A stretch of 64,000 nt of DNA, taken from the NCBI GenBank assembly GCA_964017155.1, contig OZ024856.1, forward strand, positions 11,037,666 to 11,101,665, read 5' to 3'. The notes under the pieces were generated by a model. The model was not told where the DNA came from. It made no database searches and worked only from the letters and a program-made list of their open reading frames with translations. The stretch comes from Oasisia sp. SBJ-2009 (taxonomy: Eukaryota > Annelida > Polychaeta > Sabellida > Siboglinidae). Position 1 is the first letter of the stretch, and every line of letters starts with the position of its first letter. The position numbers were made by a program, and so were the translations under genes. This document shows, in pieces, positions 57,501 through 64,000 of the stretch.

Positions 57501-58689
57501 TAACACATCCTGGGACCAAGTTGATGTCATCAAGTCTGAGGATGATTGTTTCATGGTATTAGGCAATCATACATTTAACCATGGTTTGTGCAACTGTTTA
57601 CAAGGAAAGTTAATTAGACATGCCGTGGGAAAGGTCAATGGGGCTGACTACATCTGGGAGTGATTAGGGGACATTAATTAGAGGCTGAGGTAATGATGCT
57701 TTAGTGATTAATAGTAGGATGTCTTGCTCATAAACAAGTCAACACTTGCTATATTACAACAGTGTCCACAGACAGCTTGATCTGCCACAGTCAGTCTACA
57801 AGTGCTGTAGTTTGTCACTATTCTTTTACTCATAACACAGACAACACAATGGAGCCCTGATCCATGAAACTTGACAAATGACTGAGATGTAATTCAGCTA
57901 GTAAAACATTAAAAAAATATATAGCAAATCTACCACTAATGAATCCATCAACGACAAGCCCATTGTTATACCCAGAGTGTGAATTACGTGATTGGAATTT
58001 GCAAACAAAATAAATAAATTTGCTGGTAGTGTCAATATATATTTATAAATTATTAGTGGAAGAAATAGTTGAAACCAGTTGAATCAAAGGAAGACCAAGG
58101 AGACAGCAGAAAAGGGACATGGAGGAATGCATAATTGGGAGCAGTTCATGTCTGTTAACTACTGAATGGAGAGTTTAGCAGAAGAATCTGCTGGATGTAG
58201 ACAGCCCATCAAAGTTGCAATGACCAGAAACAGATACGCAAATTTACAGCAACAAATATACAACTTGTCATAGAAGTGTTCAGTATTCTGCATATCTCAT
58301 TTGAAATCTGCCACTGACGAATCCAGTCAAATTAAACCTCTCGAGACGACATTTATATTAAGCACATCATCCTCTCGGGTGAAACTGTGCTGCATCCTAT
58401 AAGAACTCTGTAAATATGGCTGTCAAAATGACGTCCATTCACAATTCAAGTATCTCGTCCAGAGTACAATAAACATGAGTGTCTCCCTCAGTAAAACAAC
58501 GTGACTGGTGACTCACTGATGGTGACTCACTGAGAGGTGACTGCACCCACAACTACTGGGAATATGGAGCATGACACAACTACTAATTACAGGGGATAAA
58601 CAGCACGCACAGGACATGTTAACATGAGGAATATACAACTACAAGGAATACACAGCATTAAATGTTATGAAATAAACAACTACACTGAT

Positions 58690-58722
<33 letters not shown>

Positions 58723-58740
58723 CACACACACACACACTCA

Positions 58741-58780
<40 letters not shown>

Positions 58781-61700
58781 ACACACACACACTTAAGGAA
58801 TTTAAACAACTACAAAGAACATACATTTAAAAAAAAAATGAAGACAGTCATTTAATTCATATCTGTAGAATAAACTGAAAGTCAGAGAGCTCTCTATTTT
58901 AGGAATACACATCACGACACACGGCTAGAGCAGAGCACGACACAGATTTATCACTTTATCACAGGAACAACTGTATGATACAGCTACTGATACAGCTACT
59001 GATACAGCTACTGATACAGCTATTGATAGCTGACACGACACTGACAGTAATCACAGAGTGGGAACATATCAAATTACCTGTCTTCAGTGTACATGTGTAA
59101 TAAGGCATTACATCAACTAAACCGTAGCCAACTTTTGTTGCCATCAGAAGATGTACTATCTAAGCAGCAAGCCACATACGAACTGTTGAAACGTTTCTGG
59201 TAGATTCAGGTAAAAGTCTTCCATTCACAGAGAAATATACTGTTCAACATATAAAATTGATTGTAGAATTATTTAATCTGTTATTTAAATTAAAAGATTC
59301 AAGCATCTGTCTGGAGTGACCCCCCCCCCCCCCCCCCCATCACCACAACCCCGGTTAAGACTCTACACCAAATGCACCCATCTATACATAGTACCCCGGC
59401 CTGGGTGAAACATTCCTGCTTCCGGAATTCTTTGTAAATTGGCGGACACGAATGAGCCGCCAGCAACTGGAGGGGAATACCCATTCTACAGAACAGTCAC
59501 GCCTCAGTGACTTCATTGGGTCAATTGGGTCAGTTAGCTCCGGAGTTTTACTCCTGGGCACTTTGCCATGACACAGGTCACTTCCTTATCTGTCATCAAA
59601 AAAAATGTCACCAATCCAAGTATAGCTGACTCTTGACATCCGCCAAGGAGTGGGACTGTGGTCACTTTGCTTATACTAATGACAGAAGGTGACAGACTGA
59701 CATAGAATATGAGGACTTCAGAGTCTGGTAGCCAATGTCCACATATCAAATACCAAGATATTTGTAAAGAACAAACAATGCTTTGGTGTTCTATTCATCA
59801 CCTCATAAACACAACAGAATTACAGGGCTGTATTTGTCTAGACACTGCACACAGACAAAACAGAATAATGTATCCGTTTTACATTACAGAGGTCCTTAAC
59901 TCAACATGGAGAGCTACTCAGGTAGCGAGGGGTATTTTTTCAAGTTGTGACATGAAAACTACATGTTACATCTTGCTTGTTGTTGAGTGTGTGAGCCTGG
60001 GAGCTGGCCTCCTTACATGTCTCAACAAGCAGACACCCTGTAGTCTAGTGTAACTGGATACAACATCTCAGAGATGGCTGGAGTGATAACATTAACATGT
60101 ACACAGATTATACAAATAGAGCTGATCTACTGCCATCAGATAGACAAATAGACAAGTACAACAGGAGCTGTCATTAGCAACCACAACCACACCAACCTCT
60201 ACAGTCAGTGGCCACTGAGACAGGTGGTGTTCTACAGCAGGTTGCTGGTATAATTACAAAAAAAAGAGATGCCCAAACTGGCAACAAATGTAGCGTTATT
60301 AGGTCAAAGTTTAGTGATTGGAGGATTATTATTTGTGGGCTGTTCTTCATTCTTTGAATACAGATAACATTGTACATTGTTGTCGCTTGATAAATGATCA
60401 AATGGCATCTGTGTGTGTGTTCTACTTCCTCGTACCATCGCCTCTGTTGAGATGGAGTATGCATTCAACAAATTTATGTTCACTGGCCACGTTTGGTTTG
60501 GCTTAGAAGACAGTCATCACAACTAATTTTATAGGATCTGGTTACCAGAGATGAGTTGTCACCAAACAGATTCCAAGACAGAGCGCAGTGGCTCAGGGGT
60601 AGAGCTTCAGACTCTCGACTACGAGAACCCGGGTTCGAATCCTGTGCTGCGGTGTTAAAACCTTGGGCAAGTATTTTCACTCTACATTGCTTCATTTCAC
60701 TCAGCTGTATGAGTACCTGGCTATAGACAGTGGTGGATATGTGTACGAGCAGCCTTCACGCATTAATTGTAACATATGGCTGGATGCTTCCAAGAGAAGC
60801 CAAGATGGTGTCTGAGTGAACAGGTCTGTCAGGGAAGTAAAGTGTAAAGCGTTTTGAACGGTCCTGAGGACTGGATACTGCGCTACATAAGAACTTGCCT
60901 TTTTTACCAACACTTTCTTTAAAAAGCCAAATTTAGTTATTATAGCATTCCCATTGTCTCTACTTGATAGACACTGGACATTTAAATCAGTCACATGTGC
61001 ACACATCTGCTCATTCAAAAGTCAATTAAATTTAGAATGTTGCATGCAACGATATATTGAAAACTATCAGTACACACGTTCAATAGCAGCAGTTGCAAAA
61101 CACATCGTGTCATTAACGATGCAAAAAACTTCTCTAGTGACTTTTGATTCTCAGGAAGACAGAAACCTTCGTGTGTTTTCATTCACACTATTGCAGCACT
61201 GTATTTACAGATACTTTCATGTGAGACTTGGACAAGTGTGGTCACAGACACCTTCTTACCAAGACACTGTGTCAGGCGTCAATACAGGTGTCTGTGCCGT
61301 GAGAGGTGATGTGATAAACTCACATGATGTTGCTACATGATAGTTACTGAGTCACCTATGGGACGCCAGTCACAGTTATGTCAACATGAAAACACATCTG
61401 CAATCTAAGGAACAGAGTGGTACATTCACGCATAACAGTGCTACGCCCACTCCCACACATTTCACTGCAAAATGGCAAACGTTCTTAACATGGAGAGTGA
61501 TCTAAAAATCACGAATCGACTACAATAATCCACCTACAGTCCATACACACACCACAGACAAAACCTAAAAATAAAAACCCACTATGTGAAATGGGGACAA
61601 AGTACGACAACTGTACAATATGATGTATTGTTCATACTATTATTTTTAGTGTTCCTTTTATTATTATATTCATGGAAGCAACATAAACCAATTGTCTAGC

Positions 61701-63451
61701 CAGTGTTGTGTCCAGTAACTGGGAGATGGGGGCAGACAGCCCAAGTTTACAGTTTACAGATTTTGTCCAGTTTCTGCTTGATCTACAACCCTTCAACTGG
61801 GCTAGTCTTATGTAGTGTTCTCAATCTGTCCCCTGTCCATTGTTGATCTCTTCTGCTACAGCTGGGCTGGCCACAGCAGCCCTAATGACCCAGGCTCTGT
61901 CTTTGATTCTCCACCCTCCACAGACCACAGACTGAGAGGGTGCACAGTTCTATCTATATATGACAGAGTCTACAGCCAGCTACTGGAAGATGCAACATCA
62001 GGTGGAATTAACTTGGACTGTGTGCGTGTGCATGTGTCTGTGTGTCTGTGTGTGCATGCGCGCATGTGGGTGGGTGGGTGTGTATACAAGTTTGCTAATA
62101 ATTCCTGTATTACAGTTTAAATCACAGCCTATTTGAATCTGATAAAACTGCAGCCAACAAAAACAAAAAGTCAACCATTTAGGGTGAGCAACCACAACAG
62201 ACTCGTCTAGGACTGTAGCTATACAGACACAACCACTGACAAACTGAAACTGACATCAGCCTGATGTGTGCTGGTCTCTATGCTAATGGCCATGAGTCAG
62301 ATGAAAGGATTTGCCAAAGTCAATCCTCATTAGTGGATTATTTGTGCGCCAGGCACATTTCCTCAGAATGTGGTGAGTTTACCACAGCAAACATCACGAG
62401 ACCTAATCTGCCTTAGATATAACATGGTAGTGATGTCATATCTATTCACAAAGATTTCCTCATAAGATACAGTACAAGATATTGTGATGGGACAATAACT
62501 TCTCCAATGTCAGTCAACCATGCTATCATAACAAATCAATGCCCGTTATTAATTATTTACGTTATCACTCTCAACACGGTCATTACGTATTCGTAATTAT
62601 ATCCTAATGAAAATTATTATGTATCTGTTCACGATATATCATCCCCTTGTCACACCAGTCCACAAACTACACAAGAAAGAACCCAGTAAAATAATGTTAT
62701 ATACTCTTGGTAGCCCTAACTTTCTTTTAATTTTCCAGCCGACTACTTAAAAACTAGTTAGTAAACAACTGTATATTGACAGTTGTTTGACGGAGTGTAA
62801 ACAAATAGTTGTTTGTTAGGATGTAGTGATATAAACATTGTACACAACCACAGTGAAATGTCATACTAATGTGCAATAACGGTGACAATATAACAAGAGT
62901 GTCAGATACTGAGAGTTGACAGTTGAGGTTGACGGCTTAAGACTGTGATTCTAGAGTTGGAGATGATGTGGGTGATGGGATGTATTCATAGTAGGTGATA
63001 CAATGTATTCACAGTGGATGATATGACAGACTCAGAGGGTGATGACAGCCAACAGGACATACTCAATGGAGTCAATGGGTGATTGAATAGACTCACACAG
63101 GGTGATGATGCAGACTCACAAATTGAAAAAAAATGGGATCGACTCAAAATACATGTTCAACACATTTTTGGACAGAAACGTAACACAACGAAAATGTGAC
63201 TATTCCCAAGGCATCATGGGATACTCACCAGGATCATTGGCCTGTCGTTCGAGCGGGATCACGTCTGGGCTGGAGGTGAGACTCTGCTGGATGACTTGCA
63301 GCAGGAACTTTGCCTGCACGCCAGACACCTTGCGTAGGAGCGAGTAGAGCGCCACCGTCTGTTCGCACTCGTTCCACCTGCTGAACCAGCTCGACACAAC
63401 GTCAACCTGGTCGCGAAACATGTGGGTCGACTTCATCTTCGTGTTCTTCAT
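27752..63451 (-). CDS. SAMD4A: Smaug homologue (SAM-domain translational repressor, SAMD4)
   Basis: Eleven exons join in phase: 63451-63229, 38719-38057, 36264-36034, 35186-35077, 34420-34334, 33616-33346, 32933-32845, 30996-30890, 29359-29125, 28396-28312 and 27849-27752 (TAG), giving 732 residues (718 in human SAMD4A). Smaug binds stem-loop recognition elements in mRNA through its SAM domain and represses translation or recruits deadenylase. SSR1 is in exon 1 ([20 protein letters not shown]) and SSR2 in exon 2 ([35 protein letters not shown]). [16 protein letters not shown] stretch precedes the SAM domain (about 373-438: [20 protein letters not shown], then [11 protein letters not shown], the RNA-contact loop). 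A PHAT-type region follows at about 528-592 ([32 protein letters not shown]). The end, [20 protein letters not shown], matches vertebrates. In-frame ATGs at 63436 and 63421 are alternative starts; human begins near the last. Intron 1 is 24.5 kb. One invertebrate gene should correspond to both vertebrate SAMD4A and SAMD4B. Confidence 0.97.
28619..29090 (-). mobile_element. LINE 3' fragment (CR1/L2-like reverse transcriptase C-terminus)
   Basis: Minus-strand translation gives AFSVTAPRL, a TAG stop, then [20 protein letters not shown] and THVF. This is the typical end of CR1/L2/Jockey-like ORF2 (APRLWN...LK.HLF), with the invariant Trp codon changed to TAG. The 3' end reads GGCGCTTTACAAATAC followed by ATT repeats. 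It starts about 35 bp past the SAMD4 exon 9 donor. Confidence 0.7.
29461..30515. repeat. 34-bp minisatellite, about 31 copies, with 68-bp higher-order unit
   Basis: The unit is AATAAAATATAAAATGCATT followed by AGCCCATCATTTTG or AGCCCATCATTTAG. The two endings alternate strictly over the left half, giving a 68-bp dimer period, then become irregular with AATTTAAA variants to the right. It lies in SAMD4 intron 8. Each unit carries AATAAA on the plus strand. Confidence 0.97.
31313..32840. repeat. 23-bp minisatellite next to the SAMD4 exon 7 donor, with 414-bp block duplication
   Basis: The unit is GTGACACGAGTGGTTGTTGT plus GAA, with GAGG and ATGAA variants; about 65 copies. The rare variant GTGGTTGTAATGAAG recurs exactly 414 bp apart (near 32257 and 32671), which is 18 units, so a block was duplicated. 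The array ends about 6 bp from the exon 7 donor at 32844. The open minus-strand frames ([20 protein letters not shown] repeats) are by-products of the array. Confidence 0.97.
35745..36030. repeat. GACCAGTGGTCATC array with a 60-bp inverted repeat, abutting the SAMD4 exon 3 donor
   Basis: Units of about 22 bp (TTACTGACCAGTGGTCATC type) fill the first part of SAMD4 intron 3 right up to the donor at 36033. Within it, 35745-35805 and 35855-35917 are inverted copies (CAATGATG, T-run, AAAC then ACTGACCAGTGGCCATCTCA), leaving a roughly 50-bp loop of tandem units. Confidence 0.85.
36268..36660 (+). mobile_element. Possible LINE 3' fragment
   Basis: A 49-codon stretch after 36300 ([20 protein letters not shown] through [13 protein letters not shown]) resembles the C-terminus of some invertebrate non-LTR reverse transcriptases (RTKYI...NR...LL.S.....LAKF...). 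An AT-rich untranslated part and a short repeated tail (AATTAAATTCAATTAAATTC) follow. It lies immediately upstream of SAMD4 exon 3, within intron 2. The family call is by feel only. Confidence 0.4.
38720..40225 (-). repeat. About 1.5-kb array spanning the SAMD4 exon 2 splice acceptor
   Basis: On the gene strand every unit contains TTGCAG or TTCCAG followed by CCTACATCAGCAGCCTGTGT, the acceptor plus the first 20-21 bases of exon 2 (exon start 38719). About 25 copies are present, in units of roughly 52-57 and 72 bp mixed with a shorter TTCAGCCTGTGTGTTG subunit. Larger blocks recur 232 bp and 345 bp apart. All three minus-strand frames are open through the array. The frame in phase with exon 2 would encode repeats of [17 protein letters not shown] type. 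Confidence 0.95.
41214..41262. repeat. (TA)n microsatellite
   Basis: About 48 bp of pure TA in SAMD4 intron 1; similar TA runs lie at 47607-47656 (inside the foldback element) and 54472-54530. Confidence 0.95.
41875..42308 (-). mobile_element. LINE 3' fragment (CR1/L2-like)
   Basis: The minus-strand frame ends with [40 protein letters not shown] and HLKHTF. This is the usual non-LTR reverse transcriptase C-terminal pattern (AFSVAAP.LWN.LP....S...F...LK), with the Trp intact. After the stop come about 150 bp of 3' UTR ending AAGCGCAATAGAAGTTATCT and an ATT microsatellite. 5'-truncated; in SAMD4 intron 1. Confidence 0.75.
42300..42540. repeat. Diverged tandem repeat, about 23 bp
   Basis: Units of the form GACCATCACATACAACCCCA plus TGA/GAGA, about ten copies, starting where the LINE fragment ends. 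Confidence 0.75.
43186..43292. repeat. 14-bp minisatellite
   Basis: GTCTACGGTAGGCT repeated about seven times with single-base changes. SAMD4 intron 1. Confidence 0.92.
43425..43605. repeat. Diverged 20-bp tandem repeat
   Basis: CTGACACTGACAGGGATCTG-like units, about eight, decaying to the right. SAMD4 intron 1. Confidence 0.8.
45705..46310. repeat. 47-bp minisatellite, about 13 copies
   Basis: The unit begins GTTATTGGTTGTACAAGCAC and continues CTGTAGTCTGCCACTAATGT and AGGTGGG. SAMD4 intron 1. Confidence 0.93.
47230..47350. repeat. 23-bp minisatellite, five copies
   Basis: GTTGTCACAGACTCCAGCTG plus TGA, nearly identical copies, just left of the foldback element. Confidence 0.93.
47385..48164. 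mobile_element. Foldback element with tandem repeats in its arms and a 9-bp target duplication
   Basis: The element spans 47394-48155 (762 bp) between perfect GTTCAGGGC copies at 47385-47393 and 48156-48164. Each arm (about 150-170 bp) holds tandem GGACAAAACCCCCTC units, then CATACATAACTCCATCAGTA, further units, and a diverging inner end. The middle contains a TA microsatellite and non-coding sequence. Arms made of small tandem repeats are the hallmark of foldback-type elements; a 9-bp duplication would fit MULE/FB-like insertion. No transposase is visible. SAMD4 intron 1. Confidence 0.88.
51293..51545. repeat. 13-bp minisatellite
   Basis: GTACATGTGACTG and variants (ACGTGGCCG), about 18 copies. 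SAMD4 intron 1. Open minus-strand frames ([10 protein letters not shown]) are by-products. Confidence 0.93.
51772..52457. repeat. 19-bp minisatellite, about 36 copies
   Basis: ACAGAGGTGGACACTACCG, with a block changed to ...CTACTG towards the right and a repeated GGAAAATACCGACAGAGGTT variant pair at about 51943 and 52114, which shows a block duplication of 171 bp (nine units). SAMD4 intron 1. Confidence 0.96.
54472..54530. repeat. (TA)n microsatellite
   Basis: About 58 bp of pure TA in SAMD4 intron 1. Confidence 0.95.
56918..57275. repeat. Purine-rich (GGAGAGGGGCTGGAGGGG)n tract
   Basis: About 350 bp is almost free of pyrimidines on the plus strand, built from GGAGAGGGG and GGAGGGG pieces. 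Such homopurine tracts can form triplex or quadruplex structures. It lies in SAMD4 intron 1; on the transcript it is a long polypyrimidine tract. Confidence 0.9.
58688..58792. repeat. (CA)n microsatellite
   Basis: About 100 bp of CA with three small interruptions. A 24-bp poly-C run lies at about 59321-59338 nearby, possibly an assembly-sensitive spot. Confidence 0.95.
60581..60899 (+). mobile_element. tRNA-derived SINE, copy B
   Basis: It starts GAGCGCAGTGGCTCAGGGGT, with B-box-like GGGTTCGAATCC, then the same body as copy A (CTTGGGCAAG, CAAGATGGTGTCTGAGTGAA) and the end GTCCTGAGGACTGGATACTG, CGCTACATAAGAACTTGCC. The two copies align along their whole 320-bp length by eye with modest divergence. 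It lies in SAMD4 intron 1, in opposite orientation to SAMD4. Confidence 0.9.
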
Positions 63452-63501
63452 CGATGCCCCAAGGTCGGTACGGAGACAGGGGACTGCATCGCTGGACCCA
63501 T
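63448..63501 (-). promoter_or_regulatory. SAMD4A: Candidate uORF in the SAMD4 leader, overlapping the first main ATG
   Basis: On the gene strand CACCGCCATGGGT gives a start in strong Kozak context at 63501. Seventeen codons follow ([17 protein letters not shown]), ending in TGA. The stop overlaps the first SAMD4 ATG as ATGA (63451-63448), an arrangement that allows termination-reinitiation. It counts only if the leader is unspliced here. Confidence 0.45.
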
Positions 63502-64000
63502 GGCGGTGACGGGAGACGACAGCTAGAGTTGTGTCAGTGGAATGGCTGTCTGTGGAGACATGTAAGTCAAGTCATCGTGCACTTTGACCAGGTCTGTGGT
63601 GTAATACCAACACTAGAACTTGAGTAGATCAACACCTGGGTCTCCTGTTCACACGGGCGTCCACTTCCTTCTGTCCAGTGGCCACGTCCACTTGGCTGCA
63701 AGACAAACGGCGAGATTAATACAACTGCCAAGTTAGTATGTATATTACTCGATTACCATATTCCTTGGGCCCGGTCAACACTGGTCAGTTGGTGGCAACA
63801 CTGGCTGACCACTGAGCCTTGGCCAGAGTGACCAGGGACTAAACAAATCATTATCAGCTTAATGACTAATTGGCATGGGAGGGCGGGCTGGGCAGAGGAG
63901 GGAGACAGGCCCTGCCCCTTCCAGTGATGGATGACCCCATCACAGGAGCACTGTCACATTACAGCAGGGACAGCTGCCTCTGGAGTCCACAGCCTGGAGC
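63502..64000 (-). promoter_or_regulatory. SAMD4A: Upstream region of SAMD4
   Basis: About 500 bp upstream of the first SAMD4 exon is moderately GC-rich with scattered CpGs. No TATA box or upstream coding exon is evident, and a further non-coding exon beyond the window cannot be excluded. Confidence 0.35.

Larger units (their letters stand above)
40226..63228. other. Rest of SAMD4 intron 1: non-coding, repeat-rich
   Basis: Apart from the arrays and elements listed separately, I found no exon with homology on either strand. Other minor content: (GT)n/(GTGC)n at about 44250-44300, (CA)n at 48617-48652, and unassigned unique sequence at 41.3-41.8, 44.5-45.7, 48.2-51.2, 52.5-56.8, 57.3-60.5 and 60.9-63.2 kb. 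Such a long first intron often holds enhancers, but nothing here can be named as one. Confidence 0.6.

Noticed and set aside
58060..58230. Reverse transcriptase-like [14 protein letters not shown] stretch
   Set aside because: It is only a vague resemblance, with stops soon after; no motif is firm enough to call.
60581..60653. tRNA gene
   Set aside because: A- and B-box sequences are present, but the acceptor stem does not pair and the anticodon arm is a 4-nt-loop hairpin; the same sequence is repeated at 22.1 kb with a SINE body.

Overview
This window comes from an animal nuclear genome. It has long introns with GT-AG borders, multi-exon genes that are close full-length orthologues of human genes, abundant micro- and minisatellites, and tRNA-derived SINEs, LINE tails and MITE-like elements. 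No bacterial or viral gene organisation is visible. Protein similarity to vertebrates is high, so a slowly evolving invertebrate (cephalochordate, hemichordate or lophotrochozoan type) is my best guess; the sequence alone does not settle the phylum.

Four protein genes were assembled by joining exons across both strands, with the reading phase checked at each junction. (1) 75-1129, plus strand: last three exons of a TRM61-type tRNA m1A methyltransferase, probably TRMT61B, running in from the left edge. (2) 3679-9005, minus strand: a complete six-exon Speedy/RINGO A (SPDYA), a cyclin-like CDK activator. (3) 10035-22854, plus strand: a complete 14-exon synoviolin/HRD1 (SYVN1) of 616 residues, the ER-membrane RING ubiquitin ligase of ERAD. 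(4) 27752-63451, minus strand: a complete 11-exon Smaug (SAMD4) of up to 732 residues, a SAM-domain RNA-binding translational repressor with a 24.5-kb first intron. Pairs 1/2 and 3/4 are tail-to-tail; 2/3 are head-to-head across about 1 kb that must hold both promoters. SPDYA and TRMT61B are also tail-to-tail neighbours in human, so that pair looks like old conserved linkage. The four products act in unrelated processes.

The rest is repeat-rich. SYVN1 introns hold two MITEs with clean target-site duplications, a 1.26-kb TTAA-flanked element that splits a 48-bp minisatellite, and a SINE just past a GC splice donor. The 22.9-27.7 kb interval between SYVN1 and SAMD4 holds a long nested palindrome, a perfect 12-bp hairpin, a CpG-rich block and three minisatellites. 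SAMD4 introns hold LINE tails, large 34-bp and 23-bp arrays, an about 1.5-kb array at the exon 2 acceptor, a foldback element and a second SINE copy.

The most striking observation is that several tandem arrays sit directly on exon-intron borders. At SYVN1 exon 9 and SAMD4 exon 2 the repeated unit contains the 3' splice site plus the first bases of the exon, giving about 10 and about 25 near-identical copies of an acceptor upstream of the one homology says is used. In SYVN1 the upstream copies lead to early stops before the RING domain. In SAMD4 the array is open in all three sense frames, one of them continuous with the exon. Other arrays begin within a few bases of donors or acceptors. This looks like a recurrent process that amplifies splice junctions, and it is the best candidate here for something under-described.
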